Source: Bacteroidales bacterium (GTDB lineage: Bacteria; Bacteroidota; Bacteroidia; Bacteroidales; WCHB1-69). From it: a DNA stretch of 53,871 bases. This document shows, one piece after another, positions 44,501 through 52,983 of the stretch; the stretch's first letter is position 1; every line of letters begins with the position of its first letter. The stretch lies in the NCBI GenBank assembly GCA_017527945.1, contig JAFXPL010000029.1, positions 1 to 53,871 on the forward strand, read 5' to 3'. Below the pieces are notes generated by a model that was not told the origin of the DNA, made no database searches, and was given only the letters and a program-made list of their open reading frames with translations. Made by a program: the position numbers and the translations under genes.

Positions 44501-47500
44501 TGGCTCTTGGTTAGCTTTTGTCGCACGGAATAGAAGCGCGTGGCGGAGAGGAGTTGCCCATTTTGGTAAGTGAACGCGCTCATCTTGAGGAACCCTGTGT
44601 TTCGGAGTCGCAGATAAACGGTGTCTAATTTGTGGCTTAGCCGGAATCGTTTGATTCTTTGCATGTTATGGCTTGTCCGATAGCAAAGCGTCACATAGGC
44701 GTTTTCCAGTGAAGTGCCGATCACAATCGGGACCCTGTATTTCCGGAAAAAATGGTCGTCCTCTTTTCCGCCGTAATCAACCAGATTCAGCCGCACTTTA
44801 TCCACCGGGATTTTTGTTTCGGTTGGCAAAACTTCGATTTGTAAGGGAGTTTTGGAAGGTATAGCCCGCTTTCTGGAGTGGATGATGCGGACGAATTGCG
44901 TCTCTTTTGCGGTGTATAGAGAATCCTTTAGCAGGTATTCAAATCGGTAATATCCTGGAATCCAATATGATATGTCAACGGACAACAGGCTGTCCGGATA
45001 GAAGGCACGTGTGGTTTGCCAAACGGTGTCCAGAACGTCCCAATAAGCGGGATTCTCCCCGTCGCGACGGTCGAAGTAGTATTCGGGGAAATATTGCCGG
45101 TACTGCGCTTCCGTGTAGAGCGGCTCTTGGGGAAGGGGATGATAAACGCCGGATTTCTTAGGCATCCGAAGCCGCATGGTCGTGACCTGGACGGGTGGAT
45201 TCACCGTTTTGTTGAGTTTGTCGCGGGCGACCACCACCCCATAGAGCGTGTCCGTTAACCTTTGGTTGACTGTTTTCGGCATTGTTATGTTGAACTGCAG
45301 GGGCTTCGGGTGTATGTAGATGCGCTTCTTTGCCCAGTGGGTCTCGCCGTTGATATCGGTGACCTTTGCCTCTACCTCTGTAAAAGGATAGAAATTGTCG
45401 TTAGAAGAGGGAAAAGCGTACGAAAAGCAGCCCGAAGCATCCGTTTTCAGGGTTGTTTCGTGAAGAATGTCGGCATAGCCGTTGAGCCGCAAGGTCACAT
45501 CGGCACCGATGACCGGGAATCCGTCGTAGGAAACCGCGCTGCCTTTCACGAAAATGGAGTCGTGATGCCATTCGCCGTCGGGATTTTCCAACAATTCCAC
45601 CTTGAACGAGGGCAGTTTGTACTCTTCCACCGTGACCATCTCTGCCCCGTAGTATTTCCAGCTATTCACTTTTGTACAGCGGATCGTGTATTTTCCGGTC
45701 TGGTTGGGCAGCACGAATTGCCCCGACACGCTGCCGAATTTCGACAAGGGCAAGGTTATGGTTTCAAGTTTTTCTTTGCCGCTTTTTTCAAACGTCACCT
45801 CCACCGTGCCGTGTCTGAGCGGTTTTTCGTTTTTCTGAAGAATGGCCTTGAAATAGACGGTTTGCCCGGGACGGTACAGCGTTCGGTCGGTGATGATTCG
45901 GATGTTTTCATCTGTATCATCGTAAAATCTTCGTGCGCGCCGGTAGCGGTATCTGGACGCGTGTCGCCGAGCTGAAGGAAACTCGATTTCCGCACGATAG
46001 CTGTCGCAGTGGTCTGGAAGAGAGATCGTTACATCTACCAATAAAAAGTCATCATAGTAGGAATTGTCGCGGAGAAAGTCCCTTATCCGATGGCGCTTGA
46101 CAAAAATCCGTCCGTCCTTGTTGGTCCGGCATCGGATGACGCCCGATTTTTCCAGGTCGCTGCAGAGGGATGCGTCGAAGTTCAGGGAGACTTTTCGGTG
46201 GGCTATTGGTTTGCCGGTTTGTGCATCGGAAGCGAAGAGGCAAAATACGTCGGGATGTTCGATTTGTGTCCACTGCACGGCCGAGATAATCATCGGGAAG
46301 ACGCAGAGGTAGTTGTCGGAATTGGGTTCAATGCCGGTGTGCAACACCACCGTGTACCTTCCGTAAGGCAGCGAGTCGATCCAGAGGTCGGTGGAGGCGA
46401 CCGTCCCGTGAACCGGGTTCAATAGGTACTGCTGTCTTTGCACGCACTCGCGGAAATGGTTCTGGAAATGGGTTGAAAAGGGCGACATCTCCACTGTCTC
46501 GTTTTGATAGACGGTGATGATACTGTCCGTTTTATATACGGTAAGATACAGTGTATCAATGTTTTTATATTGAATGGGAATGTCGATTTTGCGGCGCGGG
46601 AGGCGGTTGATTTTGGGGTTTGCCAATTGCACTCTGGGTTCGGTGAGCTTGTCCAGAAGGCAACGTGCGTTCTGCGGAATCAGCGTCTTGTCGTCGGGCA
46701 GGTCGGTCAGCTTCTCTAAGATTTCCTTGCAAGGTGCATAGAATTCGGGGCGCGTTTGGTGATGAACGTAGAGAAAGAACGCTTTCTGATATATCACGGA
46801 AATGTCATGGAAATATTCCCGCTCCAGCCGTTCCAATTCCTGCCAGTAGGGTATGCTATCCAGTGGTTTCCGCATGGTGTCTTCGATATTATGACGAAGA
46901 TTCAGTAGCTGGAGTTCATAGAAAACGGCGGCTTCGGGGTGGTTGTCGGCGTTGTGCCGTTGGATGGCTTTCGGCAGTAGCGTGTCTAACATGCTGTTGG
47001 CGAGAAAAGGGTAGGGGAAAGCAAGAAGATCCATCAGGACCAGGTCGAACAAGACGGGTTGCCAGCGAAGGGAATCACCACGGGCGTTCAACAGGAAGGA
47101 GAAAGGCGCGGCCGGAACGTCCCCATGTTCTATCAGTTGTGAAACCCCTGTCGCATAGTGCTGTTGGGCCACCTCCAACTTCTCGTCGTCGCTCCACTCA
47201 TCGTATTGAGACAGATCCGTCTTCCCGGAAGGTGTGGTATTCTTGAAATCGAGATCGGATATTATCTTGTTTGTTATCAGATAGTTGTATAGTCCTTGAT
47301 AAGGTTGCGGCGACGTTTTCCGGAGTCCGTCCAAGAAGAGCAGATGGTTCTTAGTGGTCCAGTTGCTGTATCGGTTGCGAAGCGTGTAACGCTCATAGTT
47401 CACCCTGAAAAGCTGTAGTTCATTGTTCTCCGCGTAGGCAAATCCGGAAATTTTGTCGAGCAGCTTTTGCGCATCCTGGTAGTAACTGAGGTCGACTTGT

Positions 47501-47595
47501 TCATACGCATTCCATAAGGACTGATAATCAGTGGGCTGGGCGAAAACTCCACTGATGAAAACAAGGAGTGCAAAGAGTATAACGGATCTTTTCAT
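41515..47595 (-). CDS. Bacterial alpha-2-macroglobulin family protein with TonB-plug-like insert
   Basis: 2026 residues. Signal peptide type I (ends SGVFAQ, no lipobox). About 1-480 is helical and Bacteroidota-specific. Macroglobulin MG domains follow; the MG2-type segment is TLYRPGQTVYFKAIL (about 565-580). A stretch at about 1180-1245 (SALSNLEGVSSEDGALTSVRG, quoted as SALSNLEGVSSEDG and SVRGNRSDGTKTVVDGIRV) looks like a TonB-receptor plug. The A2M domain follows (FTVPDQFTEWQMNLYGHT). The thioester motif CNEQ (Cys1484) in YRYECNEQLFSK is retained. The thioester helical domain ends near DGGFAWF and later repeats, then an MG/receptor-like C-terminus. By family it traps proteases in the periplasm or at the surface. 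Own promoter. Confidence 0.9.
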   Translation of the reverse strand: MKRSVILFALLVFISGVFAQPTDYQSLWNAYEQVDLSYYQDAQKLLDKISGFAYAENNELQLFRVNYERYTLRNRYSNWTTKNHLLFLDGLRKTSPQPYQGLYNYLITNKIISDLDFKNTTPSGKTDLSQYDEWSDDEKLEVAQQHYATGVSQLIEHGDVPAAPFSFLLNARGDSLRWQPVLFDLVLMDLLAFPYPFLANSMLDTLLPKAIQRHNADNHPEAAVFYELQLLNLRHNIEDTMRKPLDSIPYWQELERLEREYFHDISVIYQKAFFLYVHHQTRPEFYAPCKEILEKLTDLPDDKTLIPQNARCLLDKLTEPRVQLANPKINRLPRRKIDIPIQYKNIDTLYLTVYKTDSIITVYQNETVEMSPFSTHFQNHFRECVQRQQYLLNPVHGTVASTDLWIDSLPYGRYTVVLHTGIEPNSDNYLCVFPMIISAVQWTQIEHPDVFCLFASDAQTGKPIAHRKVSLNFDASLCSDLEKSGVIRCRTNKDGRIFVKRHRIRDFLRDNSYYDDFLLVDVTISLPDHCDSYRAEIEFPSARRHASRYRYRRARRFYDDTDENIRIITDRTLYRPGQTVYFKAILQKNEKPLRHGTVEVTFEKSGKEKLETITLPLSKFGSVSGQFVLPNQTGKYTIRCTKVNSWKYYGAEMVTVEEYKLPSFKVELLENPDGEWHHDSIFVKGSAVSYDGFPVIGADVTLRLNGYADILHETTLKTDASGCFSYAFPSSNDNFYPFTEVEAKVTDINGETHWAKKRIYIHPKPLQFNITMPKTVNQRLTDTLYGVVVARDKLNKTVNPPVQVTTMRLRMPKKSGVYHPLPQEPLYTEAQYRQYFPEYYFDRRDGENPAYWDVLDTVWQTTRAFYPDSLLSVDISYWIPGYYRFEYLLKDSLYTAKETQFVRIIHSRKRAIPSKTPLQIEVLPTETKIPVDKVRLNLVDYGGKEDDHFFRKYRVPIVIGTSLENAYVTLCYRTSHNMQRIKRFRLSHKLDTVYLRLRNTGFLKMSAFTYQNGQLLSATRFYSVRQKLTKSQLRMVSSFSNKLNVNIIHWNSRIEPGRESHWEVEINDTKNRHPNTEVLAWMFDKSLYGLDMPPLEIKERIRTWEDNSWLQRQWLQHYNRKRFRGSFYDIFPRNTSVATRPTLKPAIKCSVKEVQAPRLRSGVRWFSLDATSTSRLGGESIRTTPGRSVTSALSNLEGVSSEDGALTSVRGNRSDGTKTVVDGIRVRKGEESAGAEDLTENQIDIVTSPRPYIRKNFTETAFFEPMLRTDKEGRVRMVFTVPDQFTEWQMNLYGHTRKGLTVFNSLSATTCQSLMIQSNAPRFFREGDTMMFQAKITNVTDTLLHGTTRIEFFNPETNERIPMLLSDTPEKEFQCGEQKSTNVSWRMAVPRNINVVAYRITAQSGRYTDGMEAVLPVLSNRTAVTESMHFVIPDGEDTTLIFNRLENNQSTTLHSNNYTVELTANPSWTAIQSLGYLMTYRYECNEQLFSKLYANALARHIVTKFPQIEKVYAQWASDTTMQSLESQLFKNEQLKNILLSESPWVMDALQDNARIQQMARLFQTSRLNKEMAAVTRKLKNNQMDDGGFAWFGKSFFSPYITSHLAAGYAKLQSFGVEIPDMDQIIRKAVQCLDAHQQEKFSYFQKDTSKHKQFYFTEEDIQYLYARTWFGADSSWLSQAYVQNLLAFLTADVRSKPLMQQAQTGLVLYRLGRTHEAQRVMERIRQQAITSNEEGMYWKKEYLGKYYRWYQAPIERQAILIEAFNIISPNKQELDLMKQWLLMQKHQQGWSNTKATAEAIFALMMGDADVLDTECNTTLRVGNERFEPAREATSVPGTGYFTKSWTEGDITPKLAEVAIATDTNHFVFGACYWQYVEDISKVSESSTGLRIQRALYHEVSGPEGTRLVPVTTENPVRLGEKLIVRFTITSDRDLEFVHLKDSRAAAFEPVSSHTEYQYRRPLPYTMVPHDAAMDLFFDRVPEGTHIIDYPLFATQIGTFLNGIATADCMYAPEFRGHSDPLTVTVVK

Positions 47596-47661
47596 AATAG
47601 AAACATTTTACTTCACATTGTTGACCCGAATGATGAAAATTCATAAAGGCAAACAATGCTG

Positions 47662-47695
47662 CAAAATTAGCAACTATAACAAAATGTATGACAAA
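47662..47695 (-). promoter_or_regulatory. Promoter of the alpha-2-macroglobulin gene
   Basis: On the minus strand TTTG (47692-47695) is followed after 22 bp by TAATTTTG (47662-47669), 67 bp before the start. Confidence 0.6.
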
Positions 47696-47784
47696 AAAAA
47701 GTCAAAAGGTTGCACTTTTTCTTCTTGTTTCAAAAGATTGGTTTAAAACGAATAGCTATTTTGCTGTAATATAGTGTTTTAAAT

Positions 47785-47815
47785 GCAAAAATCCCACACG
47801 ATTTTGTCGTGAGGG
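47785..47815 (-). terminator. Rho-independent terminator of the exbB-exbD-tonB operon
   Basis: On the minus strand CCCTCACGA (47815-47807) pairs with TCGTGTGGG (47801-47793) around a five-base loop, with one A-A mismatch, followed by ATTTTTGC. It lies 36 bp after the last gene of the operon. Confidence 0.85.
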
Positions 47816-47850
47816 GTAAGGATATGGGGTGAAGTTTTGCAGTCTATCGG

Positions 47851-48549
47851 CTAAGAGAACACGATGATGCGCATCTCCTCTTTGCCGGGTTTGTAGATAG
47901 CCTGCTTGGCGCGGGCCACGCACTGTTGCTGTATGTTTCGGTTGGTGATGGTCGTTTTGTGCCGAGCGTTGTTGATGACGCGCGCGTCGATGACGTGGCC
48001 GTCGGCGGCGATGTGCACCTCCACGCAGACTTGGCCTTCCTCGTTGACGGTGGCGTCGATGTTGTTGATCATGCCGCGGTGGCCGGTGCCGTAGCCGACA
48101 CCTCCGCCGCTGCCCGCGCCTTCGCCGGGACCGAGACCGCTGCCCGTGCCGCTACCGATGCCACTGCCGGAACCGCCACCGCTACCCGTGCCGCCGCGAC
48201 CGTGGTACATGGACGACTGGTCGGGCTTCGGAGTGGAGGAGGTCGTGGGGGTGTTGTTGTTCGTCGAGGGACGGTCGGAATGGCTCACCGCCGGGGCGTC
48301 TTGCGCGTTCTGGGTGGCGTAGCTCTGCCCGGATGCCGGCTTCGGCTTGGAGGCCACCTCAGGGGTACCGCCGCCGCCCCCGCCGCCCACGCTGGCGATA
48401 TCGACATACACCATGTTTTTCGGCGGAGGGGGTGGGATCTGCGTCTTCAGACTGCAGGCCAGAAGCAAAATCATGAGCAATGCCATGGCGCCGATCGTCG
48501 TGCCCCAGGCAATCGCATTGTCCTTTCTATTCTCGTTAGGTGTGTTCAT
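47851..48549 (-). CDS. TonB-like energy transducer (Gly-rich linker)
   Basis: 232 residues. One N-terminal membrane helix (about 13-32), then a Pro stretch (PPPPPK). A long low-complexity linker rich in Gly/Ser/Thr follows (about 55-155, GGTGSGGGSGSGIGSGTGSG is one part). The TonB C-terminal domain is at about 160-232 (EVHIAADGHVIDARVINNA; AKQAIYKPGKEE). It would couple the ExbB-ExbD proton channel to outer-membrane transport. The linker is Gly/Ser-rich instead of the Pro/Lys/Glu type of classic TonB. It overlaps exbD by 4 bp. Confidence 0.85.
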   Translation of the reverse strand: MNTPNENRKDNAIAWGTTIGAMALLMILLLACSLKTQIPPPPPKNMVYVDIASVGGGGGGGTPEVASKPKPASGQSYATQNAQDAPAVSHSDRPSTNNNTPTTSSTPKPDQSSMYHGRGGTGSGGGSGSGIGSGTGSGLGPGEGAGSGGGVGYGTGHRGMINNIDATVNEEGQVCVEVHIAADGHVIDARVINNARHKTTITNRNIQQQCVARAKQAIYKPGKEEMRIIVFS

Positions 48550-48986
48550 TTGGCTTCTGTGGCAAGTACCATTTTATATCGTTCCTCTTCGGGGAAATTC
48601 TCGTTCAGTTGGTTGAGCACGTCCATCAGGGCGACCACGTTCTCGATCGGGACGCTCTTGTCGGCGCGCAGGATGATGTTCTTCTGGGCGGAGTTGTCTT
48701 TCTCGACCTCGCCCATGAGCACGGGGAGCAGCTCCTCGTAGGGGGTGGGTTGGGCGGAGGAGCCCTGCGGGTTCACGTAGTAGTTCAGGTCGGCATCGAT
48801 ATAGACCTCCAACTGCCTGTTCGACAGCTGTTTGTCGGCGGTGCTCTTCGGTAGCACGAGGTTGATTGCGTTGGGCGAGATCATGGTGGAGGTGAGCATG
48901 AAGAAAATCAACAGCAGGAACACCAGGTCGGACATGGACGTGGCGCTGAAGGTCGTGTCGATTCGGTTTTGCATCTTGATAGCCAT
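48546..48986 (-). CDS. exbD: Biopolymer transport protein ExbD
   Basis: 146 residues. One N-terminal membrane helix (about 18-38) carries the proton-relay Asp in SMSDLVFLLLIFFMLTST (Asp20), as in ExbD/TolR. The periplasmic domain shows the typical end ENVVALMDVLNQ. With ExbB it forms the proton-motive-force channel in the inner membrane. ATGA overlap with the tonB-like gene. Confidence 0.93.
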   Translation of the reverse strand: MAIKMQNRIDTTFSATSMSDLVFLLLIFFMLTSTMISPNAINLVLPKSTADKQLSNRQLEVYIDADLNYYVNPQGSSAQPTPYEELLPVLMGEVEKDNSAQKNIILRADKSVPIENVVALMDVLNQLNENFPEEERYKMVLATEAK

Positions 48987-48998
48987 GGCCGCGGGTTT

Positions 48999-49703
48999 TT
49001 AGGCGTTCTCGTGGAGCAGGTCCATGAATTCGGTGGTGCGCACCTCCAGCATATAGACCACGTTGGAGATTCTGGAAATCAGGATGTTGTGGAACACTAA
49101 GGCGATGATGCCGACCACGAGGCCGCCCACGGTGGTGATCATGGCGGTGTAGATGCCGGACGACAGTGTGCCGATGTTGAAGTTGTTGGGGTCGGCGGCC
49201 ATGTTGTGGAACGCGCCCACCATGCCGACGACGGTTCCGAGGAAGCCGAGCATCGGGGCGACGGCCGCGATGGTGGCCAATGCCGATACGCCCTTTTCCA
49301 GGCGGGCGACCTCCAGGTTGCCCTCGTTCTCGATGGCCGTGCGGATGTCGTCCAACGGGCGGCCTAAGCGCGACAGCCCCTTGTCGATCATGCGGGCCGT
49401 GGGGTCGACGTTGCCGCGGCACAGCGCCACGGCGGAGTCGAGCTTGCCGTCGTGGATGAAGTCGCGGATGTTGTTCATGAAGTTGCCGTCCTCCTGCGAG
49501 GCGCGGTTCACCACCAGCAGCTTCTTGACGAACATGTAGATGGCGAAGGCCAGCATCAGGATCAGCGGGATGATAATCCACAGACTGTTGACGGCGAACA
49601 CCAATTTAAAATAAGAGGTCTCTTCCACGTGCGGCTCCGCGGCGGTGGCAACCACCCCCATCGAATCGTTAACGGCCGCTAATAAAACTGTCATCATATT
49701 CAT
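48999..49703 (-). CDS. exbB: MotA/TolQ/ExbB proton channel protein
   Basis: 234 residues. Three membrane helices: about 41-62 and the pair near 145-165 and 185-210. The conserved MotA/TolQ/ExbB core is VAPMLGFLGTVVGMVGAF (about 140-157), with TTVGGLVVGIIALVFHN in the last helix. The N-terminal MNMM allows starts at residues 1, 3 or 4; there is no decisive signal. First gene of the operon, 12 bp before exbD. Confidence 0.94.
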   Translation of the reverse strand: MNMMTVLLAAVNDSMGVVATAAEPHVEETSYFKLVFAVNSLWIIIPLILMLAFAIYMFVKKLLVVNRASQEDGNFMNNIRDFIHDGKLDSAVALCRGNVDPTARMIDKGLSRLGRPLDDIRTAIENEGNLEVARLEKGVSALATIAAVAPMLGFLGTVVGMVGAFHNMAADPNNFNIGTLSSGIYTAMITTVGGLVVGIIALVFHNILISRISNVVYMLEVRTTEFMDLLHENA

Positions 49704-49719
49704 TGTCGAAAAATTTATG

Positions 49720-49727
49720 CAAAAATA
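49720..49727 (-). promoter_or_regulatory. -7 element (TATTTTTG) of the exbB operon
   Basis: On the minus strand it matches TAnnTTTG, 17 bp before the exbB start. It diverges from the ftsK promoter 100 bp away. Confidence 0.6.
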
Positions 49728-49828
49728 CGTTCTTATTGGCTATCAAATCCTTTCCCTGATTTTTTTTTCCAACATTGCTGTGTTTATATAAAACTGGTCG
49801 GTTTAACGTCCGTCTTGTACAAATATTG

Positions 49829-49836
49829 TATTTTTG
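49829..49836 (+). promoter_or_regulatory. -7 element (TATTTTTG) of ftsK
   Basis: Matches TAnnTTTG. A weak -33 (GTTTAA, 49801-49806) lies about 22 bp upstream. The leader of about 140 nt consists mostly of the 7-bp array. Confidence 0.5.
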
Positions 49837-49851
49837 TCGATGTTTTTGGGC

Positions 49852-49973
49852 CGTTGGCTTTTGGCTTTTGGCCTTGGAACTTAGAACTTGGAATTTAGAG
49901 CTTAGAGCTTAGAACTTGGAACTTAGAGCTTAGAGCTTAGAGCTCTGAAACTTGAAACTTGAAACTTGAAACC
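49852..49973 (+). repeat. 7-bp tandem array in the ftsK leader
   Basis: About fifteen units of RCTTAGA/ACTTGGA type, then three AACTTGA units, ending 8 bp before the GTG start. The longest array in the window. It starts after a TTGGCTTTTGGC doublet. Confidence 0.88.
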
Positions 49974-49981
49974 ACCGCATC

Positions 49982-52633
49982 GTGTCAAAAAAATCAAGCA
50001 CATCGAATATGAAGAAGTTTGCCGAGTCGCAAGGCGACGGGGCATCGAAGAAGAACGCGCGCAAGTCCTCGTCGGCGGGGAAAGCGACTAATCGCAGTTC
50101 GTCGTTCTCGCTTTGGAGATTTCTGTCGGGGGAGAAGATGGTCGTTTTTTACGGGATTGTTCTCGTCCTGTTCTCCATCCTCCTCTTCATCTCCATTTTC
50201 TCGTTCTATTTCAACGCCCACGAGAACGTCTCCTTCGTGGTGGGCGACCGTGCGCAGGACATTCCTGCGCCGAACCTCGCCAAAGGGGTGGGGGCGGCCC
50301 TGTCCTATTTCTTCATCCAGTTTTTCTTCGGAGTCTCTTCGGTCGGTTTCCCTTTCCTTATACTATTATATGGTATCCGCATCGTCTCGAAGAAGTCGCC
50401 CCTGCCGATCGGGAGGACGACCTTCGCCACCATCATGACCATGGCCTGGCTCTCCATCACGTTCGGGCTGATAGGCTACAACACCGACAACTCCTTCCTC
50501 GCCGGCAACTTCGGCAACTTCATCTGCCAGTATCTGATCGACCACGTGGGCTGGGCATTCACCATCCTGCTCGACCTCGCACTGCTCATCCTGATTCTCA
50601 TCTTCTGCTACGACATCTCCTTCGCGGGTCTGTTCGGAACTCTTCAACAATGGCTTGTTAATATCCGGGAACGCCGGGAGGAGCGGCGGCACGACGCGGC
50701 CGTGCAGGCTGTGACGGTGCCGCGTTCGCACCGCGAGGACCTGGACGACCTTTACGTCACCGACCACGGCGCACTGAGCAAGGAGTATGCCACCAACCGC
50801 TACGACCTGGAAGACCATAAGGAGGATCCGCACGAGGAGGAAAAGGCCAAGGCCGGCGATGTCCTCGACCCCGACCAGGTGTTCGGCGAGGTGCAGCCGG
50901 CAACGGAGACCTCATCGGAGGATATTCCCTTCGACTTTGTCAACATGAACGATAAAGCTGCGGAAGATAAGAAAGTTGAGGAGGGTGAGGAAGTTGAGGA
51001 AGTTGAGGAAGTTGAGGAAGATGAGGAGGTTGAGGAGATTAAGGATGTGGAGCAGCCGCATCGTGCGCTCACGCCCGAGGAGGTGCGCGAGCTGGAGCCC
51101 TACGACCCGCGCAAGGAGCTCTCGCACTTCGAGTTTCCGCCGGTGGAGCTGCTGAAGGACTACCCCTACACCGCCTCCACGGAGGAGCTGATCAAGAAGG
51201 AACTCTTGGAGAACAAGGTGAGCATTGAGAAGACGCTGCTCAGCTTCGGCATCGCCATCAAGAGCATCTCTGCCGTGGTCGGCCCGACGGTGACGCTGTA
51301 CGAGATAGTGCCCAAGGAGGGCGTCCGGATCAGCAAGATCAAGAACTTGGAGGACGACATCGCGCTGAGCCTCGCCGCGTTAGGCATCCGCATCATCGCG
51401 CCGATTCCGGGGCGCGGCACCATCGGCATCGAGGTACCCAACAAGAACCCGAACATCGTCTCCATGCGCGAGATCATTACCTCCGAGAAATTCAAGAAGA
51501 ACAACTATGCGCTGCCCATCGGTTTGGGCAAGACCATCAACAACGAGTCTTTTGTGGTGGATTTGGCCAAGATGCCGCACCTGTTAGTCGCCGGTGCCAC
51601 CGGCCAGGGCAAGTCTGTCGGCCTCAACGCCATCATCACCTCCCTGCTCTACACCAAGCACCCGTGCGAGATGAAGTTCGTGCTGGTCGATCCCAAGAAG
51701 GTGGAGTTCACGCTCTATTCCGCCATCGAGAACTACTATCTGGCCGCGCTGCCCGACAACGGCGACGCCATCATCACCGACACGAAGAAGGTGGTGCGTA
51801 CCCTCAACTCCCTGTGTGTGGAGATGGATAACCGCTACAACCTGCTGAAGGCCGCCAAGATGCGCAACATCAAGGAGTACAACGCCAAGTTCTGCGCCCG
51901 CGAGCTCTCGCCGGCATTCGGGCATCGCTACATGCCCTACATTGTGGTGGTCATCGACGAGTTCGGCGACCTGATCATGACGGCCGGGCGCGAGGTGGAG
52001 CAGCCTTTGGCCCGTCTGGCCCAGCTGGCCCGCGCCATCGGCATCCACTTGGTGATTGCCACGCAGCGTCCGTCGGTGAACATCATCACCGGCAGCATCA
52101 AGGCCAACTTCCCGGCGCGTATCGCCTTCCGTGTGCAGTCGGGTGTCGATTCCAAGACCATTCTCGACGCCACCGGTGCCAACCAGCTCATCGGCAAGGG
52201 CGACATGCTCATCTCCACCGGCAGCGATGTGGTGCGCCTGCAGTGTGCCTTCGTCGATACGCCGGAGGTGGAGAAGATCGCCGAGTTCATCCAGAACCAG
52301 TCGATGGAGCGGCCGTTGCGTGAGCCGTACGAGCTGCCTGACGTGCCGGAGCCTGGCGAGGAGGGGAGCGGTCGCGGCGAGGATTCGGTGAATCCCAACG
52401 AGCTCGACCCCATGCTGATCGATGCCGCCACGCTGATCGTGCAGACGCAGCAGGGCTCCACCTCTTCGATACAGCGCAAGCTGAGTCTCGGCTACAACCG
52501 TGCCGGCCGCATCATGGACCAGCTGGAGGACCTGAAGATCGTGGGACCTGGCAGCGGCAGCAAGCCCCGTCAGGTGCTCATCAAGACCGAGGCGGAGCTG
52601 CGGCAGCACCTTGCGGACCTGCAACTGCTGTGA
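49982..52633 (+). CDS. ftsK: DNA translocase FtsK
   Basis: 883 residues from GTG 49982; the next in-frame ATG (50009) is a possible alternative. Four N-terminal membrane helices (about 53-215), a charged linker (about 225-385) holding a repeat-encoded acidic tract, then the RecA-like motor. Motor motifs: Walker A VAGATGQGKSVGLN (about 536), Walker B VVVIDEFGDLI (about 654). The C-terminal gamma winged helix (about 815-880) is IDAATLIVQTQQGSTSSIQR. It pumps DNA at the division septum and activates XerCD at dif; the gamma domain reads KOPS. All parts are present. Confidence 0.96.
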   Translation: MSKKSSTSNMKKFAESQGDGASKKNARKSSSAGKATNRSSSFSLWRFLSGEKMVVFYGIVLVLFSILLFISIFSFYFNAHENVSFVVGDRAQDIPAPNLAKGVGAALSYFFIQFFFGVSSVGFPFLILLYGIRIVSKKSPLPIGRTTFATIMTMAWLSITFGLIGYNTDNSFLAGNFGNFICQYLIDHVGWAFTILLDLALLILILIFCYDISFAGLFGTLQQWLVNIRERREERRHDAAVQAVTVPRSHREDLDDLYVTDHGALSKEYATNRYDLEDHKEDPHEEEKAKAGDVLDPDQVFGEVQPATETSSEDIPFDFVNMNDKAAEDKKVEEGEEVEEVEEVEEDEEVEEIKDVEQPHRALTPEEVRELEPYDPRKELSHFEFPPVELLKDYPYTASTEELIKKELLENKVSIEKTLLSFGIAIKSISAVVGPTVTLYEIVPKEGVRISKIKNLEDDIALSLAALGIRIIAPIPGRGTIGIEVPNKNPNIVSMREIITSEKFKKNNYALPIGLGKTINNESFVVDLAKMPHLLVAGATGQGKSVGLNAIITSLLYTKHPCEMKFVLVDPKKVEFTLYSAIENYYLAALPDNGDAIITDTKKVVRTLNSLCVEMDNRYNLLKAAKMRNIKEYNAKFCARELSPAFGHRYMPYIVVVIDEFGDLIMTAGREVEQPLARLAQLARAIGIHLVIATQRPSVNIITGSIKANFPARIAFRVQSGVDSKTILDATGANQLIGKGDMLISTGSDVVRLQCAFVDTPEVEKIAEFIQNQSMERPLREPYELPDVPEPGEEGSGRGEDSVNPNELDPMLIDAATLIVQTQQGSTSSIQRKLSLGYNRAGRIMDQLEDLKIVGPGSGSKPRQVLIKTEAELRQHLADLQLL
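50971..51048 (+). repeat. 9-bp coding array in the FtsK linker
   Basis: Units of the form GAAGTTGAG or GAGGTTGAG encode E-V-E triplets (VEEVEEVEE). It differs from the intergenic GAAGTTTAG unit by one base, which removes the in-frame TAG. Confidence 0.85.
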
Positions 52634-52668
52634 GTGGAAATTCAGAATTCACAGCGTTTTATGGTGGG

Positions 52669-52983
52669 CTAAAACAAAGCGCACAGTGGCTTTCGCCTGG
52701 GGTATGCCTGGGCTGAGGAGCGCACCCGCCGGATGTCGGCCACGGCACCGGTGTTGTTCAGGTGGGTGGCCACGCCGTCTTTGCGGGGCTTCCACTTCTT
52801 GCCGAAGAACCCGCCGCGTGAGAAGTTCTTGTCGAAGTGGTCGGAGTCTGTTTTGTATAGTTTGAATGCATTTTTCTCTATCCATTCCTTTGAGACCTCT
52901 TTCGGGTCGCGGTCGATGGCGTTGCCGCCGGCTATCAAGAATATGCAGGACAACACGACGATTGTGAGATAGAAGGCTATCAT
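52669..52983 (-). CDS. Small protein with N-terminal hydrophobic segment, possible phage-morphogenesis relic
   Basis: 104 residues. A hydrophobic segment lies at about 3-20. The middle (HFDKNFSRGGFFGKKWKPRK, then HLNNTGAVADIRR) resembles the N-terminal core of Mu gpG-like phage virion morphogenesis proteins, which are usually 130-170 residues. The C-terminal part of that family is missing. The start overlaps the preceding stop (ATGA), so the two are coupled. Function unknown; the phage link is a weak resemblance only. Confidence 0.45.
   Translation of the reverse strand: MIAFYLTIVVLSCIFLIAGGNAIDRDPKEVSKEWIEKNAFKLYKTDSDHFDKNFSRGGFFGKKWKPRKDGVATHLNNTGAVADIRRVRSSAQAYPRRKPLCALF

Noticed and set aside
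47808..47830. Similarity between this stretch and the leader palindrome at 3585-3660 as one repeat family
   Set aside because: Only short purine-rich blocks match, and the local hairpin is fully explained as the exbB operon terminator.
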